Source of the DNA: Halosolutus amylolyticus | GTDB lineage: Archaea > Halobacteriota > Halobacteria > Halobacteriales > Natrialbaceae | DNA length: 64,000 bases | Direction: 5' to 3' | NCBI RefSeq assembly: GCF_023566055.1 | Contig: NZ_JALIQP010000002.1 | Span: 868,001-932,000, forward strand | Shown here: positions 1-8,938 of the stretch, in pieces | Layout: every line of letters begins with the position of its first letter | Numbering within the stretch: the stretch's first letter is position 1 | Translations under genes and position numbers: made by a program | Notes under the pieces: model-generated | Seen by the model: only the letters and a program-made list of their open reading frames with translations | Told to the model about the DNA's origin: nothing | The model's database searches: none

Positions 1-2
1 TC

Positions 3-272
3 CTCCCGCCGGAGTACACGCTCGAATCCGCTCCCGCGCCGATCGATCCCGACGTGCACCTCGTCCTCGAGCCCCCTCGAACGGTCGCCGCCTACCGGTT
101 CTCCTGGTACGCGACGGCCGGTCGGGTCGAGCGAGCGCGCGACGCGCTCCTCGCGAAACTCGACGATCGAGGGCTCGAACCCCGGGACGATCCCGTCCTG
201 CTCCAGTACAACGATCCGTGGACGCCGCCGTTCATGCGCCGGAACGAAGTGGCCGTAACGCTCGAGAACTGA
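3..272 (+). CDS. SOUL-family heme-binding protein, C-terminal part (5' truncated by window edge)
   Basis: The frame is open from the first bases and ends at 270-272, so the gene starts before the window. The visible 89 residues contain a short run ending in RTVAAYRFSWYATAG, followed by a helix rich in Arg and Ala, and then LLQYNDPWTPPFMRRNEVAV near the end. This 'YNDPxTPPFxRRNE' ending is characteristic of the SOUL/HBP heme-binding fold. Family members bind heme or tetrapyrroles in the cytoplasm, and the physiological role in haloarchaea is not settled. Only the C-terminal half is visible, so heme-ligand residues cannot be judged. A GC-rich gap of about 150 nt separates it from the SDR gene that follows in the same direction. 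Confidence 0.8.
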   Translation, partial: LPPEYTLESAPAPIDPDVHLVLEPPRTVAAYRFSWYATAGRVERARDALLAKLDDRGLEPRDDPVLLQYNDPWTPPFMRRNEVAVTLEN

Positions 273-419
273 GCGCGGCGGGCGTGCGATCGGTGCGACC
301 CCCCGCGGACGAGTGTAAATCGTTCACTCGAGTTGCTTTGTTCTCGAACGGCGTACGACGTACGACAGTTTTTGGCTTCCACCGGAAATTCTATGGCGTC
401 AGGGGACGCCAGTCCCACC

Positions 420-1217
420 ATGCACGAACCGGACTTCGGCGTCGCGGGACAGACCGCGATCGTCACGGGTGCGAGCCAGGGTATCGGACGCGCGATCGCC
501 GAGACGCTCGCGGCGAGCGGCGCGAACGTCGCGATCTGTTCGCGATCGATCGATCGGGTCGGCCCGGTCGCCGAGGAGATCAACGCCGCCGAGGACGCGG
601 GCGAGGCGCTCGCCGTCGAGTGCAACGTCCGCGAGCGCGAGCAGGTCCAGGACCTCGTCGATCGCACCGTCGAGGTGTTCGGCGACATCGACGCGCTCGT
701 GAACAACGCCGGCGGGGAGTTCGTCGCGCCGTTCGAGGACATCTCGGAGAACGGCTGGAACTCGATCGTCGACCTCAACCTGAACAGCACGGTCCACTGC
801 ACGCAACTCGCGGGCGAGGTGATGCGCGAGGGTGACGGCGGCGTCATCGTCAACCTCTCGAGCGTCAACGGCCAGCATCCGGCCCCGAACGAGAGCCACT
901 ACGGCGCGTCCAAGGCGGCGATCATCCGCCTGACCGAGACGCTGGCCGTCGAGTGGGCCGACGACGGCATCCGCGTCAACTGCGTCGCGCCCGGCCTGAT
1001 CCAGACCCCCGGCGTCGCGGAGACGCTGGGCATCCGGAGCGAGCAGATGCCCGATCGCGAGGAGACCGATCGGCGGATCGGCCACAGCGAAGAGATCGCC
1101 GACATCGTCCAGTTCCTCCTCAGCCCCGCCGCATCGTTCATGAACGGCGAGACGGTGACCGCGAAGGGCGTCCCGCGGCCGGACAACTCCTTCGACGTCG
1201 ATCTCGGCCTCGAATAG
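420..1217 (+). CDS. SDR-family NAD(P)-dependent oxidoreductase
   Basis: This 265-residue short-chain dehydrogenase/reductase has the classical Rossmann motif TGASQGIG at residues 16-23 and NNAG at 95-98. The catalytic Ser lies in VNLSSVN near 147, and Tyr161 and Lys165 form the YxxxK pair. The C-terminal part contains a substrate lid with PGLIQTPG. The family oxidises or reduces alcohol/ketone substrates in the cytoplasm. The substrate cannot be read from the sequence. I chose the ATG at 420 because SDRs begin 10-15 residues before TGxxxGxG. An in-frame ATG at 393 would add nine residues. The gene appears monocistronic, with an AT-rich patch around 365-375 as a possible promoter. Confidence 0.9.
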   Translation: MHEPDFGVAGQTAIVTGASQGIGRAIAETLAASGANVAICSRSIDRVGPVAEEINAAEDAGEALAVECNVREREQVQDLVDRTVEVFGDIDALVNNAGGEFVAPFEDISENGWNSIVDLNLNSTVHCTQLAGEVMREGDGGVIVNLSSVNGQHPAPNESHYGASKAAIIRLTETLAVEWADDGIRVNCVAPGLIQTPGVAETLGIRSEQMPDREETDRRIGHSEEIADIVQFLLSPAASFMNGETVTAKGVPRPDNSFDVDLGLE

Positions 1218-1398
1218 GACTACAGTAATTCTCCGTGTCCCCGGGAAGGCGTAGGAGACAATTCCAGGCCGTCGCGAAGACCGCGAAAGACCTAATCAGC
1301 CGCTTTGGCTATGGAGTAACGAACTCCGGCGCGCGATCTGCGGGCAACGAACGGGGCCGGAGACACCAAGTGTCGGTCCGAGAAACTGAACAGGAGTG

Positions 1399-2235
1399 AT
1401 GGTGTTCGAACCCGCGCTGGCGGAGCTGTCGGCGTCGAACCGGTCGGTGTACGGTCCGACATCCTTTCGCGATTACGTCACACGGCACGCGATCGAGGCG
1501 AGCCCCCGGACGCCACGGTACATTTCGGTCGATTCGCTCGCGGACCTCGCACCCGAATTGCGCGAGGCGGGCGTTACGGTGCTGCGGGCCGGGTCAGCCC
1601 CCGACGGGACGGGAACGGGGTTCGTCCTCGTCGACGGTCCGAACGGCGTCGGGGACTTTTTCCTCCGCGACGAGGCGTGCTTCGCCGGTCGATCGATCGA
1701 TCAGTTTTCGAGCCCGATCGACGACGAGCGGCTGGTGAGCTTTCGGTTGCTCCCGAATCTCTCGGAAACGTCGCTCGTCAATCTGGCGCTGGCCTCCGGG
1801 GTACTCTCCGAGGCGCTCGCGCTCGATACGTCGGGTTCGTTGACCCCGCCGGCGACGGGACGCTCGACGTTCACGTTCGAGTTTCGCCCGCACCGTGAGC
1901 ATCCGGCGCTGCTCGAGCACCGAAACGGACAGGTCGAGATCGATACGCTGTTCGCCGAGCGGCGAAACGGCGAGCGAACGCTGTTCGTCGTCGAGGCCAA
2001 GACCGGCCCTCGAGCGTCTCTCGCGAAGCACAAACTCGTCTATCCGGCGCTGGCGCTCGCTGAAAGCGTCCCGCCGGAGATTCCGATCGTGCCAGTCTAC
2101 CTGCGGTGTCGGCGGACGGACGGAGCGATCGCGTTCGAAGTCGCCGAGTGTACGCTTCCCGATCCCCGCGAGTCGATTCCGGGCGTCGACGAACTCGCTG
2201 TCGAGCGGACGCGAGTGCTCGAACTCGAACGGTGA
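1399..2235 (+). CDS. Uncharacterised protein with PD-(D/E)XK-nuclease-like core
   Basis: This is a 278-residue haloarchaeal protein. Its C-terminal half carries an E-I-D triplet at 180-182, followed about 17 residues later by VEAKTG (Glu199-x-Lys201). This spacing is typical of the PD-(D/E)XK nuclease fold, in which the Asp and the E-x-K pair bind metal. A strand-helix segment with KHKLVYPAL follows, which also resembles the fold. The N-terminal half (about residues 1-150) matches no domain I recognise. Either GTG 1396 or ATG 1399 could start the gene, and a purine-rich AGGAG overlaps them. The gene lies about 130 nt upstream of mutL on the same strand, so a DNA-related role is attractive but unproven. 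Confidence 0.7.
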   Translation: MVFEPALAELSASNRSVYGPTSFRDYVTRHAIEASPRTPRYISVDSLADLAPELREAGVTVLRAGSAPDGTGTGFVLVDGPNGVGDFFLRDEACFAGRSIDQFSSPIDDERLVSFRLLPNLSETSLVNLALASGVLSEALALDTSGSLTPPATGRSTFTFEFRPHREHPALLEHRNGQVEIDTLFAERRNGERTLFVVEAKTGPRASLAKHKLVYPALALAESVPPEIPIVPVYLRCRRTDGAIAFEVAECTLPDPRESIPGVDELAVERTRVLELER

Positions 2236-2365
2236 GTGTCGGGCCGAATCGGGAGACACGCAAGTACTTTTCCGATCCGACTCTCTACAGAGACCAGTGA
2301 ACGCGACTCGAGTGCCGTTGGCGCGAGGGGTCAGCAATCGAGTTCGACGAGAGTAAGACACCACA

Positions 2366-4615
2366 ATGACCGACAAAACGACCATCCACGAGCTAGACGA
2401 GGACACCGTCGCCCGGATCGCCGCCGGCGAGGTCGTCGAGCGACCAGCCAGCGCGGTGAAGGAACTCGTCGAGAACAGCCTCGACGCGGGTGCCGAAAGC
2501 GTCGACGTCACCGTCGAGGAGGGCGGCACGGAACTGATCCGGGTCGCGGACGACGGCCGCGGGATGACCGAGGCGGACGTCCGCGCGGCCGTCCGCCAGC
2601 ACACGACCAGCAAGATCGAGGGCCTCGAAGACCTCGAATCCGGCGTCGGGACGCTGGGCTTTCGCGGCGAGGCCCTGCACACGATCGGGTCGGTCTCCCG
2701 CCTGACGATCCGATCGCGGCCGCGCGACGGGGACGACGCGGGGACGGAACTCGTCTTCGAGGGCGGCGACGTCGTCTCGGTCGAACCGACCGGCTGTCCC
2801 GAAGGAACGATCGTCGAAGTCGCGGATCTCTTCTACAACACCCCCGCACGCCGGAAATTCCTCAAGACGACGGCGACGGAGTTCGCCCACGTCAACCGGG
2901 TCGTCACGCGCTACGCGCTGGCCAACCCCGACGTCGCGGTCTCGCTGACCCACGACGGCCGCGAGGTGTTCGCCACGACCGGCCAGGGCGACCTGCAGGC
3001 CGCGCTCCTGTCCGTCTACGGCCGCGAGGTCGCGTCGTCGATGATCCCGGTCGAGGCCGACGGCGACGACCTTCCGCCCGGGCCGCTCGAGTCGGCCTCC
3101 GGACTCGTCTCGCATCCCGAGACGAACCGATCGAGTCGGGAGTACGTCGCGACCTACGTCAACGGCCGCGCCGTGACGTCGGACGCGATCCGCGAGGGGA
3201 TCATGGGCGCGTACGGCACGCAACTGGGGAGCGATCGCTACCCGTTCGTCGTCTGCTTCCTCGACGTCCCCGGCGACGCCGTCGACGTGAACGTCCACCC
3301 GCGCAAGCGCGAGGTCCGGTTCGACGACGACGACGCCGTCCGCCGGCAGGTCGACGCCGCGGTCGAACGCGCACTGCTGGACCACGGCCTCCTGCGATCG
3401 GGAGCCCCGCGCGGCCGATCGGCCCCCGGCGAGGCCCGCCTCGAACCCGGGACGCTGGAGGACACGGCGAGTCGATCGACCGACCCCGATTCGACCGATC
3501 GAGCGGGCGGGGCGGCCGAGACGCCGGCCGATCGCGACGCCGCCGATCCGGCGACCGATCGCGGACCGACGCGATCGTCCGCGAGCGAGCCGGGGTCGTC
3601 CCCGCCGGCGGACACGGCCGAGAGTCCGGCAGAGAATGGGTCGGGCACGACGGACCGGCCGGACGTGATGGACGAGACGGACGCGACGGCCGGGACGGAC
3701 CCGGAGACGACGGGCGAGGGACGGTCTCGATCGACGCGAGAGCCGAGTTCCACCGCCGGCCCGAACGAAACAGCGTCCGCGGACCCGGTGGAATCGGCCG
3801 ATTCGGCCCCTGGCGCCGATTCCCCGACGGGAGTCGACGACGAATCCGACCCCGGATCGGAGCCGTCGCACGCACCGGAACCGGACCGCACGCACGCCGC
3901 CGATCGCGCACACGGGACCGATCGAGCGTCGGGCCGGAAGTTCGACGGGCCGACCGAACAGCGAACGCTCGCGGGCGAGACGGCGACGGGCGCGGAACCG
4001 GCGTTCGATACCTTGCCGCCGCTCCGGGTGCTCGGCCAGGTCCACGACACCTACCTCGTCTGCGAACTGCCCGACGGAATCGCGCTGATCGATCAGCACG
4101 CCGCCGACGAGCGGGTCAACTACGAACGGCTCCGGGACGCCTTCGCGGACGATCCCGCCGCGCAAGCGCTCGCCTCCCCCGTCGAACTCGAACTGACCGC
4201 CATCGAGGCGGAGGCGTTCGAGAGCTACACCGAAGCGCTCGAACGACTCGGCTTCTACGCCGATCGGGTCGACGATCGGACGGTCGCGGTGACGACGGTC
4301 CCCGCGGTGTTCGCCGAGACGCTCGATCCGGACGGCCTCCGGGACGTCCTCGCGTCGTTCGTTCAGGGCGATCGCGAGTCGGGCGCCGAGACGGTCGACG
4401 CGCTGGCCGACGAGTTCCTCGGCGACCTCGCGTGTTACCCGTCGGTGACGGGGAACACGTCGCTGACGGAGGGATCGGTGGTCGACCTGCTCGAGGCGCT
4501 CGACGACTGCGAGAACCCCTACGCCTGTCCGCACGGCCGGCCGGTGATCGTCGAGATCGACGAGACCGAGATCGAGGAGCGCTTCGAGCGGGACTACCCC
4601 GGCCACGGCGGCTGA
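2366..4615 (+). CDS. mutL: DNA mismatch repair protein MutL
   Basis: MutL is the GHKL-ATPase that couples mismatch recognition by MutS to strand removal. The N-terminal ATPase has KELVENSLDAG (catalytic Glu33, Asn37), DDGRGM at 62-67 and TLGFRGEAL near 97-104. The C-terminal domain contains DQHA-x2-E-x4-E starting at residue 576. It also has ACYPSVTGN and CPHGRP at about 721, so the zinc-dependent nicking endonuclease motif is intact. A low-complexity acidic Ser/Thr/Asp linker of roughly 190 residues (about 350-545) makes the protein longer (749 aa) than many bacterial MutLs. Start ATG at 2366 immediately precedes the conserved IHELDEDTVARIAAGEVV region. No mutS is visible beside it. Confidence 0.97.
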   Translation: MTDKTTIHELDEDTVARIAAGEVVERPASAVKELVENSLDAGAESVDVTVEEGGTELIRVADDGRGMTEADVRAAVRQHTTSKIEGLEDLESGVGTLGFRGEALHTIGSVSRLTIRSRPRDGDDAGTELVFEGGDVVSVEPTGCPEGTIVEVADLFYNTPARRKFLKTTATEFAHVNRVVTRYALANPDVAVSLTHDGREVFATTGQGDLQAALLSVYGREVASSMIPVEADGDDLPPGPLESASGLVSHPETNRSSREYVATYVNGRAVTSDAIREGIMGAYGTQLGSDRYPFVVCFLDVPGDAVDVNVHPRKREVRFDDDDAVRRQVDAAVERALLDHGLLRSGAPRGRSAPGEARLEPGTLEDTASRSTDPDSTDRAGGAAETPADRDAADPATDRGPTRSSASEPGSSPPADTAESPAENGSGTTDRPDVMDETDATAGTDPETTGEGRSRSTREPSSTAGPNETASADPVESADSAPGADSPTGVDDESDPGSEPSHAPEPDRTHAADRAHGTDRASGRKFDGPTEQRTLAGETATGAEPAFDTLPPLRVLGQVHDTYLVCELPDGIALIDQHAADERVNYERLRDAFADDPAAQALASPVELELTAIEAEAFESYTEALERLGFYADRVDDRTVAVTTVPAVFAETLDPDGLRDVLASFVQGDRESGAETVDALADEFLGDLACYPSVTGNTSLTEGSVVDLLEALDDCENPYACPHGRPVIVEIDETEIEERFERDYPGHGG

Positions 4616-4672
4616 CCCGCGGCTCCCCCCGTCACGGAAGCCGCTCCGATACCGCGACCCGCCGGTATTCCG

Positions 4673-4876
4673 CTACTCCGTTTCGGTGTGGTTGAACTCC
4701 CACCAGATTCCGCCGAGAACGAGCGCGAGGATCGCGAAGAGCACCGCGAGAGCGAGGCGCGCCGACAGACCGGCCAGTTCCGCCTCGACGAGGCCGCCGG
4801 CCCAGCCGACGATCAGCACGAGCAACCCGGTGGCTGCGATGGCGAGAATCGCCAGCCGATCGGTCAGTTCACTCAT
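4673..4876 (-). CDS. Small two-TM membrane protein
   Basis: This 67-residue protein has two hydrophobic helices, at about residues 9-30 and 38-60. They are separated by a short VEAELAGLSAR loop, and a charged NHTETE tail follows. It reads as a typical small haloarchaeal inner-membrane protein of unknown function. It is convergent with mutL, with a 57-nt gap. A 150-nt stretch upstream ends in the 82-bp palindrome. No recognisable motif supports a function. Confidence 0.7.
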   Translation of the reverse strand: MSELTDRLAILAIAATGLLVLIVGWAGGLVEAELAGLSARLALAVLFAILALVLGGIWWEFNHTETE

Positions 4877-4958
4877 GGGCGTTCCTCAGTCGACGAGCCG
4901 AATAACGACGAAGCCTGCGATCGAAGCCCGGCGGCCGCGTCGACGGATCCGACGGGGT

Positions 4959-5040
4959 ATAGTAGCAACTGAAAGTCAATGCAGACCTGATCGCAGGACG
5001 GCTGTGCGATCAGTGTGTAAATCGTTTCAGTTGCTACTAT
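4959..5040. repeat. 82-bp palindromic element with nested inverted repeats
   Basis: The outer arms ATAGTAGCAACTGAAA (4959-4974) and its exact reverse complement (5025-5040) match over 16 bp. Inside them, CTGATCGCA (4987-4995) pairs exactly with TGCGATCAG (5005-5013) around a 9-nt loop. The element could fold into one long interrupted hairpin. It overlaps the 3' end of the MFS gene on the minus strand, so it may act as a terminator. Its size and clean ends also fit a dispersed MITE/REP-like element. Confidence 0.85.
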
Positions 5041-6316
5041 TGCTCGCCCGTTCGTGGCGATAGAGCCAGATCGCACAGGCGAGCGCGATCGCGCCGGCGA
5101 CGGTCGCGATCCCGAACGCGACCCGGTAGCCCGTCTCGGTGTAGACGCGGACGCCGCCGACGAGGTCGCCCGTCCAGTAGGCGTCGAGCGCCCACCCCAT
5201 CACGGTGGGGAGCATCGCGGCGCCGAAGAAGCCCGCACCGTTGATCGTCCCGGTCGAGACGCCGCTGGCGCTGCTCGGGTGGCGCTCCTTGACGATCGTG
5301 TAGGTGAGGACGAAGGTGCCGAGCAACACCCCCGCGAGGAAGAACGACGAGCCGACGACCCACAGCGGCGGATCGCCGGTCGCGGCGATCACGCCCAGCG
5401 CGCAGACGAACGCGACGGCCCCCGCGAGGACGAGTTCGACGCGCCGCCCGAGCCGATCGGAGAGCCAGCCGATCGTCGGCGGGCCGACGGTGGTCCCGAT
5501 CCCGCCGAGCAGAGTGAACACCGAGGCGTATGCGACCGAGACGTCGTAGGTCTGGACGACGTACGGGACCCCCCAGAGGCCGAACAGAGTGAGGTTCACG
5601 CCGGTCGAACAGAACAGCAGGACGCTGACGACCCAGATGTAGGGATCGCGGAGGACGGCCGACAGGTTCCGCCGGAGTTCGGCGTTGGTCAGCGAGGGCT
5701 GTCCGGGAACGCCCTCGATCGGGTCGAACCCCGCGTTCGTCGGGGTGTCGCGCACGAACAGGTAGACGACGATCGAGAAGAGCAGGCCGAAGACGCCGAG
5801 ACCGCCGATCGCGGCTCGCCAGCCGACGGCGTCGACGGCGAGCGCCAGCGGGGTCGTCGCGAGCATCCCCCCGAACCCGGAGGCGGCAAAGCCCAGGCCG
5901 CTCATCGTCGCGAACTCGTCGGCCCGGTACCAGCTCGCGCTGAATCGGAGGAGACAGACGAAGATCACGCTCCCGCCCAGCCCGACGAGGCCCCGGGCCG
6001 CCATCGCCGCGAGGTAGCTGTCCGCGAGCGCGAACCAGATCGCCCCGAGATTCATCACGATTCCGCCCGCCGTCGCCGTCCGCCGCGGGCCGACGCGATC
6101 GGCCAGGACGCCGGTCGGAATCTGCATGACGGCGTACACCCAGAAGAACATCGCGTGGAGCGTGCCCAGTTGTGCACCGGTGGTCCCGAACGCGACCATG
6201 AGATCCTCGGCGAGCACCGCGGAGGAGAGCCTGTTGACGTTGACGATCAGAAAGACGACGGCCAGAATCGCCCACAGGAGCCACCGTCGTCGGAGCGGAT
6301 CGCGCCAGAGTCGCAT
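5027..6316 (-). CDS. MFS transporter
   Basis: This 429-residue polytopic protein has about twelve hydrophobic segments. The loop between TM2 and TM3 carries the MFS signature (GVLADRVGPRR), with a related GWLSDRLGRR in the second half. Such proteins are secondary transporters in the cytoplasmic membrane, and the substrate is unknown. I place the start at the ATG ending at 6316 (MRLWRDPLRRRWLLW), directly before TM1. The upstream in-frame extension is low-complexity and lacks MFS features. The last codons and the stop lie inside the right arm of the 82-bp palindrome, so the element may have replaced or capped the original C-terminus. It is divergent from rtcA, with about 150 nt between starts. 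Confidence 0.88.
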   Translation of the reverse strand: MRLWRDPLRRRWLLWAILAVVFLIVNVNRLSSAVLAEDLMVAFGTTGAQLGTLHAMFFWVYAVMQIPTGVLADRVGPRRTATAGGIVMNLGAIWFALADSYLAAMAARGLVGLGGSVIFVCLLRFSASWYRADEFATMSGLGFAASGFGGMLATTPLALAVDAVGWRAAIGGLGVFGLLFSIVVYLFVRDTPTNAGFDPIEGVPGQPSLTNAELRRNLSAVLRDPYIWVVSVLLFCSTGVNLTLFGLWGVPYVVQTYDVSVAYASVFTLLGGIGTTVGPPTIGWLSDRLGRRVELVLAGAVAFVCALGVIAATGDPPLWVVGSSFFLAGVLLGTFVLTYTIVKERHPSSASGVSTGTINGAGFFGAAMLPTVMGWALDAYWTGDLVGGVRVYTETGYRVAFGIATVAGAIALACAIWLYRHERASNSSN

Positions 6317-6470
6317 TCGTGCCGGATCGATCCCGGAGGATTGAAAACATTGCACAAGCGGAAAGCCGAGCCGGGTTCCACTGTGCTGTCGCCGCGTCGG
6401 CATCAGCCCGTCACGTCGGTCCGCGACGGCCACCGACAACGGGAGGGCGATCGAACCCGTACCGGCCCGC

Positions 6471-7565
6471 ATGCGCGAACTCGACGGCTCGATCGCCGGC
6501 GGCCAGTTCGTCCGCTCGGCGCTCGCACTGTCGGTCCTCCGGAACGAACCGATCCGAATCGAGAACGTCCGCGGCGATCGATCGACCCCCGGCCTCCGCC
6601 ACCAGCACCTCGCGGTCCTCGAGACGATGGTCGCGATCTGCGACGCCGAGGTCGCGGGCGCGGAACTCGGTTCGGAGACCGTCGAGTTCGATCCTGCGCT
6701 GGAGGGATCCGCGAGCGACGATCCCGATCGCGGGCGGCTCCCCGGCGGAACCTACGCCACGGACATCGGGACCGCAGGAAGCGTGACGCTGCTGTTCGAG
6801 GCCCTCCTGCCGCTGGCGACGATCCTCGACGCGCCGCTGTCGATCACCGCCACCGGCGGAACGGACGTGAAGTGGTCGCCGCCGATCGACTACGTCCGGC
6901 ACGTCAAACTCCCGCTGGCGGGGCGGTACGGGCTCGTCGCCACCTGCGAGGCCGATCGCCGCGGGTTCTACCCCGAAGGCGGCGGCCGCGCGACCCTCCG
7001 GCTCGCCCCCTCGACGCTCGACCCGATCGACCTCACCGAGCGGGGGCCGATCGAGGACGTGCGACTCTACTCGACCGAGGCCGCGTCGCTCGCGGACCGG
7101 GACGTGGCCCATCGGCAGGCGGAGGGCGCGCTCGAACGGCTGGACCGCGACGGGGAGACCGATCGATCGGAATCGGACGGCGCACCCGACGCGATCGGCG
7201 AGCGGTGCGAGACGACGGCGGAGAGTCGGTGTCCGGGGTCGGCGATCGTGATCCGGGTCGATCACGGGACCGGAGTGGCCGGGTTCTCCGCGCTCGGCGA
7301 ACGAGGGAAACCGGCCGAACGAGTCGGTGAGGACGCCGCCGACGCGGCGAACCGGTGGCTCGACGGGACCGCACCGGTCGATCGGCACGTGGCCGACCAG
7401 CTGCTGGTGTTGCTCGCCGTCGCCGGCGGCCGCGTGCGCGTGCCGGCAGTGACCGACCACGTCGACGCGAGTTGTGACCTCCTCCGATCGTTCGGGATCG
7501 AGCCCAGTCTCGAGGACGACGGGGAGACGACGATCGTCTCGATCGAATCGCCGATAGACGGATAG
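6471..7565 (+). CDS. rtcA: RNA 3'-terminal phosphate cyclase
   Basis: RtcA converts RNA 3'-phosphates into 2',3'-cyclic phosphates using ATP, through a covalent histidine-AMP intermediate. The 364-residue sequence begins with [18 protein letters not shown], the family's N-terminal signature. It has RPGLRHQHL-like spacing ([10 protein letters not shown]), [13 protein letters not shown] in the middle and YPEGGG afterwards. The catalytic His is in the C-terminal part, probably within DRHVADQLL. An acidic insertion ([16 protein letters not shown]) interrupts the second half, a usual haloarchaeal feature. The ATG at 6471 gives the expected N-terminus. No RtcB or other RNA-repair gene is adjacent. 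Confidence 0.95.
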   Translation: MRELDGSIAGGQFVRSALALSVLRNEPIRIENVRGDRSTPGLRHQHLAVLETMVAICDAEVAGAELGSETVEFDPALEGSASDDPDRGRLPGGTYATDIGTAGSVTLLFEALLPLATILDAPLSITATGGTDVKWSPPIDYVRHVKLPLAGRYGLVATCEADRRGFYPEGGGRATLRLAPSTLDPIDLTERGPIEDVRLYSTEAASLADRDVAHRQAEGALERLDRDGETDRSESDGAPDAIGERCETTAESRCPGSAIVIRVDHGTGVAGFSALGERGKPAERVGEDAADAANRWLDGTAPVDRHVADQLLVLLAVAGGRVRVPAVTDHVDASCDLLRSFGIEPSLEDDGETTIVSIESPIDG

Positions 7566-7638
7566 CAGGGCCCGAACCGTCAGCGAGCGTTGTTCCCGGC
7601 GGCGATCGAGTCGTGCCAACGAGTCGACAACGCAACAA

Positions 7639-7646
7639 CTTATACC
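7639..7646 (+). promoter_or_regulatory. TATA-like box for the uORF/sugar-kinase transcript
   Basis: The sequence CTTATACC lies about 25 nt before the ATG at 7668 in an otherwise GC-rich gap. This is the spacing expected for a leaderless haloarchaeal transcript that begins at the upstream ORF, not at the kinase start. Confidence 0.55.
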
Positions 7647-7667
7647 ACACCCGTTCGTGTATCCGAT

Positions 7668-7718
7668 ATGACCGAGTTACGGACCACCGATCGACCGGTG
7701 TGGGGGGCCGAGCCGTGA
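7668..7718 (+). CDS. 16-codon upstream ORF overlapping the sugar kinase start
   Basis: ATG at 7668 opens a reading frame coding [16 protein letters not shown] that stops with TGA at 7716-7718. The stop overlaps the GTG start of the kinase (GTGA). Because the TATA-like box sits about 25 nt before this ATG, a leaderless ribosome would start here and could reach the kinase by termination-reinitiation. The alternative is that kinase translation simply starts in the other frame and the small ORF is accidental. No peptide family is recognised. Confidence 0.4.
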   Translation: MTELRTTDRPVWGAEP

Positions 7719-8668
7719 GCGAGCTCGTCACCTTCGGCGAGACGATGCTCCGGCTCTCGCCGCCGGATCACGAACGACTCGAGGCCGCCGACGAGTTCGA
7801 GGTTCGCGCAGCGGGGGCGGAGAGCAACGTCGCGATCGCCGCCGAGCGACTGGGGACGCCGTCGACCTGGCTCTCGAAGGTCCCGGAGACGCCGCTCGGA
7901 CGCCGGGTCGTGAGCGAACTCCGCGGGTACGGCATCGAGACGGACGTCGTCTGGAGTCACCGGGGTCGACAGGGAACCTACTACCTCGAGCACGCCGGCA
8001 AACCGCGGGGAACGAACGTCGTCTACGATCGGGAGAACGCCGCCGTCACGACCGCCGAGGCCCGCGAGTTCGACATCGACGTGGTCCAGGACGCGAAAGT
8101 ATTCTTCACGAGCGGGATCACGCCGGCGCTCTCGTCGACGCTGCGGGAGACGACGGCGAACATGCTCAAGGCGGCCAGACAGGGCGGGACGACGACCGCA
8201 TTCGACTTCAACTACCGGCGAAAGCTCTGGACGCCCGACGAGGCGCGGGAGACGCTGACCCGGCTCTTCCCGGGCATCGACGTGCTCGTGATCGCCGCCC
8301 GCGACGCCCGAACAGTGCTCGGATTCGAGGGCGATCCGCGCCAGCTCGCACACAAACTCGGCTCGCAGTACGACTTCACGACCGTCGTCGTGACCCGCGG
8401 GTCGGAGGGCGCGGTGGGCTGGCACGACAGCGTCGTCCACGACCAGCCGGCCTACGAGACCGACACCGTCGACGCGATCGGCACCGGCGACGCCTTCACG
8501 GGAGCGTTCATCGCCCGCCGACTCGACGGCGACGACGTCCCGACCGCCCTCGAGTACGCCGCCGCCGCGGCCGCGCTCAAGCGGACCATCCCCGGCGACG
8601 TCGCCCTCGTCACGGAGGAGGAGGTCGAGGCCGTCGTCGAGGAGAACGGAACGGACATCTCCCGGTAG
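7715..8668 (+). CDS. kdgK: PfkB-family sugar kinase (2-keto-3-deoxygluconate kinase-like)
   Basis: This 317-residue ribokinase-fold enzyme begins [15 protein letters not shown], a start typical of KDG kinases. It has the substrate-binding segment [17 protein letters not shown] and the PfkB signature [10 protein letters not shown], with catalytic Asp259. Haloarchaeal relatives phosphorylate 2-keto-3-deoxygluconate in the semi-phosphorylative Entner-Doudoroff pathway, feeding KDPG aldolase. I chose GTG 7715 because it gives the family's usual N-terminus. Upstream in-frame codons are unrelated low-complexity sequence. The start overlaps the stop of a 16-codon upstream ORF. The exact substrate (KDG, KDGal or another 2-keto sugar) is inferred from family resemblance only. 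Confidence 0.88.
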   Translation: MSELVTFGETMLRLSPPDHERLEAADEFEVRAAGAESNVAIAAERLGTPSTWLSKVPETPLGRRVVSELRGYGIETDVVWSHRGRQGTYYLEHAGKPRGTNVVYDRENAAVTTAEAREFDIDVVQDAKVFFTSGITPALSSTLRETTANMLKAARQGGTTTAFDFNYRRKLWTPDEARETLTRLFPGIDVLVIAARDARTVLGFEGDPRQLAHKLGSQYDFTTVVVTRGSEGAVGWHDSVVHDQPAYETDTVDAIGTGDAFTGAFIARRLDGDDVPTALEYAAAAAALKRTIPGDVALVTEEEVEAVVEENGTDISR

Positions 8669-8724
8669 ACGCGGGTCGATCGGCCACCGACTGCCCAGCG
8701 GGACACCCGCCGATCGAATCGGAA

Positions 8725-8797
8725 CCCGCGACACCGCTCCCGGTCGGGGCCCGCGACACCGCTCCCGGTCGGGGCCCGCGACACCGCTCTCGGGGAC
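8725..8797. repeat. Three direct 25-bp repeats
   Basis: The unit starting CCCGCGACACCGCTC recurs at 8725, 8750 and 8775 with an exact 25-bp period. The third copy diverges at its end. It lies in the 270-bp gap between the kinase and surface gene A1. It could be a local slippage product or a regulator-binding array. It contains no reading frame I trust. Confidence 0.85.
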
Positions 8798-8938
8798 TGT
8801 TTTGCACTCGACAACGGTGGCGAGCGACCGTTTCGCACGGGCAACTCGGCTACGGTCACGGTAGCGGTCGTTGCACGATCGCAATTGCCCGGGATCGTGG
8901 GAAGCGGCTTTAGGCACCGTCTGGAAGCCGAGGCCGAC

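Noticed and set aside
2236-4695. A long Arg-rich open frame overlapping mutL
   Set aside because: It is a shadow frame of the GC-rich mutL coding region. MutL carries all the conserved motifs.
8725-8797. CRISPR or terminator in the 25-bp triple repeat
   Set aside because: Only three contiguous units without spacers, and no T-run or hairpin of terminator type.
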